Both the position numbers and the translations under genes were made by a program. From Avena insularis (taxonomy: Eukaryota; Streptophyta; Magnoliopsida; Poales; Poaceae), in contig CM042691.1 in NCBI GenBank assembly GCA_023614405.1, positions 168,674,927 to 168,738,926 of the forward strand: a stretch of 64,000 nt of DNA, written 5' to 3'. Within the stretch, counting starts at the first letter, position 1, and every line of letters starts with the position of its first letter. A model generated the notes under the pieces. That model was not told the origin of the DNA. It saw only the letters and a list, made by a program, of their open reading frames with translations, and did no database searches. Below, piece after piece: positions 43,627-54,869 of this stretch.

Positions 43627-46398
43627 TTACAATCTTTTTCTCTTATTTGTCGCGGTTGAATAATTTAGCCTCGGCACTTTAATGTTTCTTCTTTCGAATG
43701 GGCTACCTTTTTTGGGTAGGGTTGTCCTTTTTCTTCTTGTGATGTATGTTGTTGCATCATAGTTGTTGTCATCTTCAATCTTTGGATCGCCGTACTGGTC
43801 GAAGTCTTGCTCGTTGGCGACTCCATCCATTCCGATGATGTTTCTTTTTCCTCTCCTCACGACACACGGCTAGGCTTTGTCGGGTCGGTAATGAAAAAAC
43901 ATTGGTCCACTTTGGTAGACAATACCCACGGTTCATTTTTCGCGGCCACGTTCGCACCGACGGCCTTGGATTTGGCTGCTTCGGGTATAACCATGGTTGT
44001 GAAATATCGGTCTTCTCTTTCGACGCTCTTTACCCATCTGACATGGAACATCGGCAACTTTTCTCCACAGTAGTCGAGCTCCCAGATCTCCTTGATCCTT
44101 CCGTAGAATCTTTCCTTTACGTTGCCATCGGTGTAGAATTCCGACGTTATGCCTGAGTTCTGATAATCACACTTGTTATCCTTTTCCTCCGTGTAGAATG
44201 TGTAGCCGTTGATATCATACGCCTGATAGGTCACAAGGTTTTGCATGGGTCCCTGCGACAAGATGAATATGATCTTTTCCGCATCAGAAGAATGCGATTG
44301 TGCGGGATTATCAAGGAGCATCTGCCTAAACCAACGCGTGAAATCTGAGTTGTGCTCTTTGATTATTTCTCCCTGCGTCCTCTATATGCCCCAATCACTG
44401 TACTTCTTCTCGATGCCCCAGTCACTGCTTCTGTACCCAAGGATCGACTAGTTCTAAATGCTGTAGCGCGACGAGGTTTTCTCGATCAAAGTCTGCGCGT
44501 CAACAATCAAAGTCTGCATGCAGTACGCGACGACCCTCTCGGTGACCAGATCCGTCGAGCTTGCCAAGGTGCCTGTTGCGGGAAGACCGACAGGGTTCTC
44601 GATGTCTACATAATTCATGCAGAAAGAGATGCACTCTTCGGCCAGAAAGCCCTTGGCTATGCTTCCATCTGGATGGGACCTGTTGCGAATGTATCCTTTG
44701 ATGTGTTCGTTCATCCTTTCGAACTCCATCATGCTACGGAGAAACATCGGGCCGAGTTGGACACCGTCCTCCACGACATGGACCAGCAAAGGCACCATAA
44801 TGTCGAAGAATTCAGGTGGAAAGTAGACCTCAAGCTCGCATAGTATCACCACGATCTCCTCCTGTAGCCTCTCGAGCTGATTCACGCCAATTGACTTCCT
44901 AGAGATGACGTCGAAAAACTTGTAGATGCCAAATAACGTTTCACGGACGTGCTCATCGATTATCCCTCTTAGTGCAACCGGAACTACCTGCGTCATTAGC
45001 ACGGCACAGTCATGAGACTTCATGCCACTGAACCTCTGCTTCGCCATGTTTAGGTATCTGCTTATCTTGCCCGCGTACCCGTAAGGAAATTTGACTCCTA
45101 GAAGGCACTTGAAAAACTGTTTGATCTCATCCTGGCTTAGAGTGAAGCAAGAAGGAGGGCAGTAATATTCGTTGTTCTTGAACGTTTTACCCTTCCGACG
45201 ACCTTGTGTTGTCTCCGACTCATGATCATCGTCATCTTCCTGATCATCAGGAGTAGTGCATCCTCCATGAATCTCCTTTCGGATACCCATGAATATCAGG
45301 TCATGCCTTGCTTTCGGACCATCTTTCATCCTATCTGGCATGTTGATTATGGTGGCGACCAAACTCTAGGACATGTTTTTCGTGATATGCATGATGTCAA
45401 GGCTATGAGGTGTGCGGAGAAACTTCCAGTATGGAAACTCCCAGAAAACAGACCTTGTTTTCCATACCTTCATCGACGGCTTCTCTTGCTGCCTCTTTCA
45501 CTTCTTTCCAGGCTTAGGACAATCTTTCCAGTTTTTCAACAATTCTTCCACTTCTTCACTGCTCCTCCGCTCTGGGATTCCTCGGGTCTCGGATTTGCCA
45601 TCGAGTAGGTCTCCACGTTTTCTCCATGGATCATTCTTGCCGAGCCACCTCGGGTGCGCCATGAACATGGTTTTCGAAGACCCTGGAACTTTCTCTAGTT
45701 GGAGATAGCTTGTGTTATCCATGCACCTAACACGCGGAAAATCCTTGGATAACCTGCCCCGAGATATACCTGCAACCTGGATAGTCTTGAACCGTAGTGA
45801 CCAACGCGACTCTCATAGTGAAATAATCTTGTGCGACGGCGTCATAAGTATTGGCTCCAGATTCCCATAACGTGGCTAGCTCCTCTTTCAACAGCCCAAG
45901 GTACATATTGATGTCGGTACTATCTTGTTTCGGCCCTTGAATTAGCATACTCATTTGTATGTACTTCTTCTTCATGCACAACCATGGAGGGACGTTGTAC
46001 ATCCATACAAACACGGGCCAAGTGTTGTGCGTGCTGCTCTGGCTACCGAACGGATTGAGTCCATCGGTGCTCGCACCAAGCCTGATGTTCCTCGAATCTC
46101 CACCGAATTTTGGGAATTCGAGGTATAATGCTTTCCACTGGCTAGTATCTGAAGGGTGCGTCAGCAGCTCGTCCTTTTCGGGGTCATCGTCATCTCCTAG
46201 CTTCTTCCTTTCTGCATTCCATCGCATGAGCTTCGCTTCTTAGGGTCCGTGAAATAGCGTTGCAGACGAGCAGTGATAGGAAAGTACCATACCAATTTTC
46301 GAGGTGCTTTCTTCCCTTTCTTGTATCGACTCACGCCGCACACTGGACATGTGGTTTTCTCCGCGTCCTCACCCCGATAAATGATGCAATCGTTGATG
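43627..46398 (-). pseudogene. CACTA TNP2-type transposase, main part
   Basis: Read on the minus strand from 46398: CINDCIIYRGEDAEKTTCPVCG with its CPVCG zinc motif; a frameshift near 46243; NIRLGASTDGLNPFG with the first catalytic Asp of the TNP2 core (46227-45727); MDNTSYLQLEKVPGSSKTMF (45722-45498); PHSLDIMHITKNM (about 45390); PPSCFTLSQDEIKQFFKCLLG and SRYLNMAKQRFSGMKSHDCA (45362-44454); a DUF4216-like region FYGRIKEIWELDYCGEKLPM (44321-43857); and a basic tail ending at 43627. TNP2 cuts and joins CACTA ends. Frameshifts and stops near 46243, 45497, 44400 and 43857 make it non-functional. Confidence 0.85.
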
Positions 46399-46403
46399 CA
46401 TAC

Positions 46404-47907
46404 TTATACGTTGGAAATGTATCTATATTTTTTGATGCCCCATGCTTGTTTAGTATCTACTTTTCTTTACTTGTCTACACTTTGAGGTGATTTTTACATG
46501 TTTTCTGGTACTAACCTATTAACAAGTTGCAACAATGCCAGATGCCTGTTTTCTGCTGTTTTTGGTTTCAGAAAATTTAGTAAAGAAATATTCTCGGAAT
46601 TAGACGGACGAAGGAAAAATTTAATAACTTTCCATGGGGAACAGGAAGTCCAGAGGAGAGCCCGAGGGGCCGGCTAGGGGGGCCAGACCCACCCTAGGCA
46701 CGGGTGGGCCCTAGCCCGCGCCTGGATAGGGTTTGCCTACCCTAGCGGCCGCCTCGGTCTCCCCCTTCGCCTATAAGAAGCCCCCGATGCAGAAACTCTC
46801 AGTACCCGATCAATATTCCACAAAATCGTCTGTAGTCGCCTCCACCATCATCCCTAGATCGGGGGATCTGAAGCTCTTCTCGGCACACTGCCGGAGGGGA
46901 GATCATCCCGGAGGGCTTCTCTCCGGTATGATTCGTGAGTAGTTCCACCTTGGACCATGGGTCCATGTAGTAGCTAGATGGTTGTATCTCCTCCTTTGTG
47001 CTTTCATGTATAGATCTTGTGAGCTCCGTTCATGATCAAGATCTAATCTATTTGTAATCATGCATGTTGTGTTTGCAGGGATACGATGGATATTGAGATT
47101 ATTATGCTAGTTTGATTAATGGTTCTATCTTTATGATTCTATCATGTATGTGTTGTTTGTGATCTTGCATGCTCTTCATTGCTAGTGGTTATCTTGGCCC
47201 AGTAGTTGCTAGTGACTCCAAGAGGGAGTATTTATGCTCGATAGTGGGTTCATGCCTCTAGTTTCCAAGGGAAGTGACAATAATCTCTTCGGTTGTAGAT
47301 GTGTTGTTGCTACTAGGGAGAAAACAACGGTCTCTTGTTCATGGAACATGTGGACTGTTTACCTTACACACTTTGCTTAAAGCAGTTGTATGTTCCTTTT
47401 AACTTAATACTGGAGGGGGTTCGGATGATAACCTGAAGGTGGACTTCTAGTCATAGATGCAGTTGGATTATGGTCTATGTATATTGTTGTATTGCCCAAT
47501 CAACCTCATAGGATCTTTCTGGCTAGTAATTGCATTGTTATGCCTTGCTTAGTTCCTGTCAATTGCCCCGCTGTAATTTGTTTACCCTTCATGCCATGTT
47601 GTTTATCTAAGGAGAGCACCTCTAGTGAACTATGGACCCCGGTCCAATCTTTACCATTGATACATCTTACACTATTACTTGTTTACTTACTGAAAACTAT
47701 TACCTTCCACACCATACGTTTAATCCTTTGTTACAGCAAACCGGTGAGCTTGACAACATCACTGATTCGTTGAGACAGAGTCTTGAGTTTGTGTTGTGTA
47801 GGTCTCCACGTTGCTTCCAACACCTGTGTGACGTTTCCTTCCTCCTTCTGGTTCGATAACCTCGGTTTCCAACGAAGCACTCTTCCTCCCTATTTAGTGT
47901 AGCATCA
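46404..47907 (+). repeat. 5' LTR of the nested Athila-type element (1504 bp)
   Basis: Starts with a diverged end (TTATACGTTGG where the other LTR has TGATATGTTGG) and ends GCATCA. It lacks about 52 bp that the other LTR has near 53015-53065, probably lost between GGTTTC direct repeats. Confidence 0.85.
46771..46778 (+). promoter_or_regulatory. TATA box of nested Athila-type 5' LTR
   Basis: CCTATAAG after CCCCCTTCG; the same context is in the 3' LTR (51914-51921) and in the LTR at 57017. Confidence 0.55.
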
Positions 47908-47916
47908 AGTAATTTC

Positions 47917-47934
47917 TGGCGCCGTTGCCGGGGA
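47917..47934 (+). other. Primer binding site (tRNA-Asp type)
   Basis: TGGCGCCGTTGCCGGGGA, complementary to the 3' end of tRNA-Asp, nine bases after the LTR. This is the usual primer of Athila-lineage elements. Confidence 0.8.
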
Positions 47935-48133
47935 GGCTAAGGACGTCTTCACTAGGGGAGTTCTTCACTTCCTTTCTCTTTACTTTGTTTTTAGTTTGCT
48001 TTGTTTCTTTTGCTTGGTTTTGTTTGCCTCTTTCCAAAAAACCCAAAAAAATTGTCTAGCTTGGTTTGCTTTCCTTATTCAAAAACACAAAAAATTAGTT
48101 CCTGCTCTTGTTGCCACCCTATTCTAGCTCACC

Positions 48134-48745
48134 ATGTTGCTCCCACAGTTCTCTCTGAAAAATCCTGCAATAGGTAGTGGATCCATAATTAGGAAAGATA
48201 ATATTGAAGAATTCTTTAATTATGTTAGCAAACATTAGGATATTGAGGATAAATATATAGCTGAGCTTGCTCCTAATTATGAAATTGCTTCAGCTTCTTT
48301 AGTCCATATGTTGGAGGCTAGGTTTGTTAGCCTTAACCCCTTCATGCAATTCTTATTCCTAAAACTAAAAGAAGAGAAGAATGTTGAAAAAAGGGAATTC
48401 ATCCTTGAAACTTTATCAAAATAATTCCATGATGTTGCTAGGGAGGCCAAAAAGGTTTTTGAACGTTTCAATATGCTAGGTTCAAGTGTAGATCTTGTGG
48501 GTATTTCTGATAAAACTAATCCTAGAGAGGAATTCAATATACCCATACCCTATAAGCTTGTTGGAATGCATGAAGCCTTTGAAAATAACTTTGATTGGAT
48601 TGCCCCTGAAAATCTTTTTGACGAAGGTAGTAGACCAAAGAGAGATGAGAAACGATCCTCCAAAACCCATTTGGATGAGATACCTTTCACAGTTGAAGAT
48701 TTTGCAAGTATGAATGTTAATGCTTCCTCATTTGAAAATACTTGA
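48134..48745 (+). pseudogene. Short gag-like pseudogene
   Basis: A frame from 48134 to 48745 (about 203 codons) has in-frame stops at 48236-48238 and 48422-48424. Text includes KDNIEEFFNYVSK, YIAELAPNYEIASASLVHML, FERFNMLGSSVDLVGISD and PYKLVGMHEAFENNFDWI. I do not recognise a defined domain. Position after the primer site suggests a structural protein relic, but this is an inference. Confidence 0.55.
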
Positions 48746-51546
48746 TTCTTCTTGCTTCTTGTGCCTAACTTAAAGGCGTTAAAGAAAAGTTCTTGTTGGG
48801 AGATAACCCAAGAGTTTCCTTGAGTCTTGGAAGTTATTTCTACTGTAATGACCTCTGTTTATCCTTTTTGTTTGCTTTTTGTGCCAAGAATGACATCTAA
48901 TGAGAGGGAAGTAAGATTTGGGGAGTTGTTGTCCCTAAACAGATTTCTGTCCTCCACCAAAAAAATTCGTGTGGAGGCTATGTAACTCGGATTGAGCTCA
49001 CAATGTACGAATAAATCCCCCAGTATGTTGGCTAACTTTCGTTAGTTCAACACTTTTTGATTTGAGCAACAGAATTTGTTCAAAAATATTCGTTTCTACC
49101 TGCTGGTCTGTTTTGATAGATTTCTGCCATTATTTGCATTTGCTTCTTATTGATTCCATTTTGAGCTCTCTTTGGGTAAATTGAGTTTATTTGAAGGAGT
49201 TACTTCAGTAGCTTGTGTTTTTAGTGAAAAGCCTTGCTGTTCCAAAGCTTTGCCAGTGGTCTAATATCTTTTGAATAAGCTAATGTTGCTAATGAAGATT
49301 GTGTGAAGTTTTGTATGAAGGAAAAAATTCATGTGTAGAGAGAGAATGATGCAATGAGATGAAGAATGGACAAAAGCTCAAGCTTGGGGATACCACCATG
49401 TGTCACCCCAAGAAATATCCAAGAAGTACAAGCGTCAAAGCTTGGGGATGCCACCATGGTGTCACCCCCAAGAAATATCCAAGAAGTACAAGCGTCAAAG
49501 CTTGGGGATGCCCAAGGCATCCCCTTCTTCATCAATAAAAAGCTCAGGTCTATCTAGACACTTCACTTTTATTATTTCATGCACAGTTGTCTTGTTCTTA
49601 GAGCGTCTTAGTTTTTGTTTTCTTTGCTTAGTTTGTTTAGGTTTCTTTAGTAGTTTGAACCCCCGTTCTCGCTGTGTTGTTTTGCAAATAAGTTTGCTTG
49701 GTGTTTGGAAAGGAGTAGTAAGTTCTTGCTTGAAGTGCAAGAGGAGCTTGTATTGACTGTGACTTAGACTTTAGCATGGCATGCTAGGTGTTGTTTTAGC
49801 ATTATGCTTAGTGATTATTGCTGTAGCTAGCATGTCTTGTTCCAAACAATTGGGATTTCTTAGTGTGCCTTGAATAAATTAAGCGTTGTTTTAGCATGCA
49901 AAAGCATAGTATTTATGGTATTATCCTTTGATGTTTTGCTTGGGTTGACTTGGCACATGCTTACACCATGTTATGACTATGACAAGTCACCATTAGCCTC
50001 TATGATCATTTAGTCCTTGACTTGTAGTACCACTCTTTGTTTTGATTTGTTTGCTTTGTTGCATTGCATAATTATGGCCATTATTGCTCTATTAGTTGGT
50101 TGCTCCCAGTCTTTTGCTAGCCTCCACTTGTATGAGTAAGTTCTACTCATGCTTCCAACTCCCAAGAAACCAAGTTATTCCAAAGTGTCCACTATAAACT
50201 CCTATGCATGGTGTGTTACACCATTCCAAGTAAATTCTTGTTTTCAACTATCTTCCAATTAAAAACTATTTTGTTATGTGAAAACTTAGTAATTAAAGCC
50301 CTCACGAACTTTGGCACATTTTATTCTTTGCCCCTAATAAACTTGAACCATTGAGGCAACTTTGTTGTATATGCTTGCACTTATAAGTTGGGATTAGAAG
50401 AACCGTGTTGTCATGGGGAACGTTTTCAACATTGCACTTGTACTTTTTGTACTCCATTGATATCATGCTCTTTTGTCTATGGATGTTACCGGTGTGAAAT
50501 GAAGTGGGAACTTGTAAGTCCATGGAGTTTGTATTCTATGTTAGAGAAACGCCTGGGCCGCTAGCCTAAGCCATGCCTAATCATGATGGAAACTTGCAGC
50601 ATCACCATAGTGACATCTATGAAGCATTCTTCTTATAAAAAAAGAGAGAGACATTGAGAAAAGAGGAAAGAGAAAAAAAGCACCATATTCCCATCGTACA
50701 TAAGAAGATTGCTGAGATGCTCATTGTCTGCTTGCCTTGTCATTTTGGTTATGGGAAATCCCATGTACCATGTGCAAGGGGTACCCCATTGGCGGTTCTC
50801 AATGATATGCAAATACTTACAGTGACAAGAACTTGCTTGGGCCCTAAGTTGAGTATCCATGAGGTGTAGCCCTCATAGTCAAGGGACTTGAGATTGCCAA
50901 CTTATACTTTGTCAAGCATATACTCCAGCTTTGCCACTTTAATCTTAACCACTTCAAGATGCCTATGATAGGGTCAATGAGGGCTGAAAGCTAACTAGTA
51001 CCATAATTTTTGGAAGCTCTTTTTGAAACTTCTAATCCCTGCTTCCTTTACAAAAAGGCCTTTCTTCCATCATTATTAAGTCTCCACCTTCTACCTTTAG
51101 GCACCATTAAGAGAGCATAGTTGTCATTTTGTGTGCAGTGTTCTGAAGCTTATTAATTGATGCATATTGTGTTATTACTTGTTCTTGTGCTACCTGTTTC
51201 TAGTCACCCTTGTGAACTTTGAAGGTGTCCTATGCATCTATATTGCTACTCTATGAGGGACAAGCTGATTGCCACTATGCTATGTTTTCTGTATGTGAAA
51301 CAAACAAATGTTTTTCAATAAATATTATTCATGATCTTTGTTTGTAGCTTGCCAAGTTGCATGCATAATTACTATGTCCTATTGTTAGAACTCCATCTTT
51401 CATGCACATGTTTAGAGTTCTTTGATCCCAGCTTTCAATGCTTGCAAATGGTTGGATCTTTATTGTGAGGGTGCATGTCACCTCAAAAATTATTCTTTTT
51501 ATCACTTACCTACTCGAGGACGAGAAAGAGTTAAGCTTGATGATGC
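48746..51546 (+). other. Long 3' non-coding region of the nested Athila-type element
   Basis: No coding pattern over 2.8 kb. The part from about 49930 to 50530 is homologous to 63430-64000 in the other Athila-lineage element, although neither codes for protein. Right before the 3' LTR, CTCGAGGACGAGAAAGAG and TTAAGCTTGATGATGC are a degenerate polypurine region. Confidence 0.65.
49381..49524 (+). repeat. 58-60 bp tandem repeat ending in a perfect hairpin
   Basis: AGCTTGGGGA recurs at 49381, 49439 and 49499, with AAGAAATATCCAAGAAGTAC between. The last copy runs into GGGGATGCC-CAA-GGCATCCCC (49504-49524), a 9-bp perfect hairpin. Confidence 0.8.
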
Positions 51547-53105
51547 TGATATGTTGGAAACGTATCTATAATTTTTGATGCTCCATGCTTGTTTAGTATC
51601 TACTTTGCTTTACTTGTCTACAATTTGAGGTGCTTTTTACATGTTTTCTGCTACTAACCTATTAACAAGTTGCAACAGTGCTAGATGCCTGTTTTCTGCA
51701 ATTTTTTGTTTTAGAAAAGTTAGTAAAGAAATATTCTCGGAATTGGACGGGACGAAGGACAAAGTCAATAACTTTCTGTGGGGAACAAGAAGTCTAGAGG
51801 AGAGCCCGAGGGGCCGGCCAGGGGGGCCAGACCAACCCTAGGCGCGGGTGGGCCCTAGCCCACGCCTGGCTAGGGTTTGCCTGCCCTAGCGGCCGCCTCG
51901 GTCTCCCCCTTCGCCTATAAGAAGCCCCCGATGCAGAAACTCTCACTACCCAATCAATATTCCACGAAACCGTATGTAGCCGCCGCCACCATTGTCCCTA
52001 GATCGGGGTGGGATCTGAAGATCTTCCTAGCACCCTGCCGGAGGGGAGATCATCCCGGAGGGCTTATCTCCGGTATGATTCGTGAGTAGTTCCACCTTGG
52101 ACCATGGGTCCATGTAGTAGCTAGATGGTTGTATCTCCTCCTTTGTTCTTTCATGTATAGATCTTGTGATCTCCATTCATGATCAAGATCTAATCTATTT
52201 GTAATCATGCATGTTGTGTTTGCGGGGATCCGATGGATATTGAGATTATTATGTTAGTTTGATTAATGGTTCTATCTTTATGATTCTATCATGTCTGTGT
52301 TGTTTGTGATCTTGCATGCTCTCCGTTGCTAGTGGTTATATTGGCCTAGTAGTTGCTAGTGACTCCAAGAGGAAGTATTTATGCTCGATAGTGGGTTCAT
52401 GCCTCTAGTTTCCAAGGGAAGTGACAATAATCTCTTCGGTTGTAGATTTGTTGTTGCTACTAGTGAGAAAACAACGGTCTCTTGTTCATGGAACATGTGG
52501 ACTGTTTACCTTACACACTTTGCTTAAAGCAGTTGTATGTTCCTTTTAACTTAATACTGGAGGGGGTTCGGATGATAACCTGAAGGTGGACTTCTAGTCA
52601 TAGATGCAGTTGGATTATGGTCTATGTATATTGTTGTATTGCCCAATCAACCTCATAGGATCTTTCTGGCTAGTAATTTCAGTGTTATGCCTTGCTCAGT
52701 TCCTATCAATTGCCCCGCTGTAATTTGTTTACCCTTCATGCCATGTTGTTTATCTAAGGAGAGCACCTCTAGTGAACTATGACCCCGGTCCAATCTTTAC
52801 CATTGATACATATTCCACTATTACTTGTTTACTTGCTGCAAACCATTACCTTCCACACCATATGTTTAATCCTTTGTTACAGCAAACCGGTGAGCTTGAC
52901 AACCTCACTGATTCGTTGGGATAGAGTCTTGAGTTTGTGTTGTGTAGATCTCCACGTTGCTTCAAACACCTATGTGACGATTCCTTCCTCCTTCTGGTTC
53001 GATAACCTCGGTTTCTACTGAGGGAAATCTTGCTCCTGTACTCTTCATACCTTGCTCTTGGGGTTTCCAACGAAGCACTCTTCCTCCATGTTGAGTGTAG
53101 CATCA
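51547..53105 (+). repeat. 3' LTR of the nested Athila-type element (1559 bp)
   Basis: Starts TGATATGTTGGAAACGTATC and ends GTGTAGCATCA. Homologous to 46404-47907 over its full length. Confidence 0.88.
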
Positions 53106-53110
53106 CTTAC

Positions 53111-53830
53111 GTGGTATCTAACGTGCGGTAGATCGAGAGGAAAAATAATTTTCTTGGCATCCTCGATACTAGTTGGACACGTGTTCCCCTCCGGGAGATG
53201 ATCGTGCCAGAATGCCATCATATCGTCGAAGCTTGCGTCGCTCAATTTGTGTTTTTCCTTCATCTCCATAGCCTTGAGCGTTACATTCAACCGGGTATCA
53301 TCGGGCCTGCATCCTTCATACAATGGAGTAACCGCGTCTTTCTCAAGTTGCACAAGCTTGGCTTTCTCTCTAGTGGCAGCCCTGGCGTTACTCGTCTGCT
53401 TGAGAAGCATCTCTTGCACATAAGGGTCCCGCACCCAGCCTGACGTTGTTCCATCATCGTCTGCTCCTCCGGCATCTAGATCATCATCATGCCGGTCTAC
53501 TTCCGCACCTTCATCATCTCCAGGAGAATCTTCATCATATCGCCCGTCCTTGCCGTGATGATCATCGTCATGTTGCCCACCTTCACCGTCTCCATCGCCT
53601 TCGTCATCGCTTATCCAACGAGTGTATCCATCCATAAAACCATGGCGGAGCATGTGCACCTGCAGATTCTCGGAATCTGGGTCGATCAACCAGTTGAGTT
53701 TGCATCTTCTGCATGGACATCTTATCTCTGTCTTGTTATTTCGTATCATGTCGAACGTCGGACATTTCAAAAATCTAGCCACAATGCCTTCGCTCATTAT
53801 GGGGACCATTTTTGCCTGCATGGTGTACAC
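53111..53830 (-). pseudogene. CACTA TNP2-type transposase, N-terminal part
   Basis: The frame begins near 53830 and has the transposase-associated zinc region TEIRCPCRRCKLNW with HMLRHGFMDGYTRW. A very acidic, low-complexity stretch follows (GDGDGEGGQHDDDHHGKDG). The conserved start of the TNP2 domain follows (LYEGCRPDDTRLNVTLKAM, KHKLSDASFDDMMAFWHDHL, LPHVRYH). The Athila-type insertion follows; the gene resumes at 46398. An intron between the acidic part and the core is possible. Confidence 0.82.
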
Positions 53831-54481
53831 GGTACAATTAGAAGTCTATTAGAACCACATAATCAATGCATGCATCCAATGGTCGATAGAAAATTTCGGC
53901 ATGGCCTATCCTAAAATAAGGACTTTTACGAAATGCTAAAGTCTTGCCAAAATGGAAATGAATCAACATTTTGGTAAAACAAATGGCAACTCATTCACAC
54001 ACAAAAACAAGAGAGAGAGAGACCGATCCATACACATGAACATATCATCTCCATACACACATGCATAAGCATCTCGATCCTCTCCATATACACACATGCA
54101 TGAGCATCGATCCTCTCCATAATACACACACATAAGCATCGATCCTCTCCATACACACATGAGCATTGATCATCTACATACATATGAGCATATCATCCAT
54201 ATACAAATGAACACATCCTTACATGGACAACTTACCGAGATGAGAGACCGATCGCGAGAGAAGATGGAAAGGAGGTGCACGTGAGACCGCAGAGCTTCCT
54301 CTATTATGTATGTAACATCCAAGGCAAGTTCTACATGCTAATAATGGTGAATGAGTGGAGATATTGAGGTGGGAAGGAGAAGGATCCCGACTATATCTAA
54401 GGAGGAAGAAGGAGGGGAAAGTGAAGTGTGGGTGGTGGATGATCACATGTGCATAAAGTGGAGCTGCCAAAAAAATTCTCG
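53831..54481. other. CACTA 5' flank of the transposase gene
   Basis: Upstream region on the minus strand, including a short tandem repeat at 54025-54215; no coding pattern. A promoter is expected here but I cannot define its elements. Confidence 0.4.
54025..54215. repeat. 32-33 bp tandem repeat
   Basis: CGATCCTCTCCATAxACACACATGxATxAGCAT recurs about five times (landmarks at 54075, 54108, 54140), decaying at the edges. Confidence 0.75.
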
Positions 54482-54855
54482 ACACATCCATGGCGCACAT
54501 GGACCTAGTGCTCCACAAGCATTAAAAGCAACCGTGGCGCACAAGCCACAGTGCGCCACAGATGTGTTTCCCCACTTAAGGAGCACAGGGGGCTTCACAT
54601 AGGCGTAGCGCACTCGCCACATGTGCGCTACGGCTATCCCAAACAACTGTAGCGCACTTACCACATGTGCGCTACGGGTATGTGGCATGCGGCTGGCAGT
54701 CCCCTGGCCCACACACACCTGTGGCGCACATACCACATGTGCGCCACAGTTGTTCTAGTTACTAGTAGGGCACTGCCCACAGGTGAGCCACGCCTATTTT
54801 AGCCGTGGGGCACTTCAACCATGTGAGCCACGGATGTGCCGATTACCTATAGCCC
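54482..54855. repeat. CACTA subterminal repeats, right
   Basis: Paired inverted cores GTAGCGCAC...GTGCGCTAC and GTGGCGCAC...GTGCGCCAC occur about ten times. They mirror the left end and are the likely binding sites for an element-encoded protein. Confidence 0.82.
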
Positions 54856-54869
54856 TTTTCCTAGTAGTG
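54856..54869. repeat. CACTA terminal inverted repeat, right
   Basis: TTTTCCTAGTAGTG, exact inverse of the left terminus; followed by target duplication GGA. Confidence 0.92.

Larger units (their letters stand above)
46404..53105 (+). mobile_element. Non-autonomous Athila-type LTR retrotransposon inside the transposase gene
   Basis: Two LTRs (46404-47907 and 51547-53105) flank an internal region of 3.6 kb that has a tRNA-Asp-type primer site and a short gag-like pseudogene but no protease, polymerase or integrase. Flanking CATAC (46399-46403) and CTTAC (53106-53110) are a 5-bp target duplication with one difference. Placing the boundaries there rejoins the transposase frame at RYHVCIND, which supports them. 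The lineage is inferred from the primer site and the AAGCTTGGGGATGC-type 3' motif. Confidence 0.85.
29968..54869 (-). mobile_element. CACTA (En/Spm) DNA transposon, about 24.9 kb, with nested insertions
   Basis: Terminal inverted repeats CACTACTAGGAAAA (29968-29981) and TTTTCCTAGTAGTG (54856-54869) are exact over 14 bp. The 3-bp target duplication GGA flanks both ends (29965-29967 and 54870-54872). The flanks rejoin into a satellite monomer. Subterminal repeats with GTGGCGCAC/GTGCGCTAC cores lie inside both ends. Genes read on the minus strand: TNP2-type transposase, a Transposase_24/Ulp1-like gene, and a small RNase H1 N-terminal-like ORF. Removing the three later insertions leaves an element of about 12.5 kb. 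All main genes are broken, so it is not autonomous now. Confidence 0.92.
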
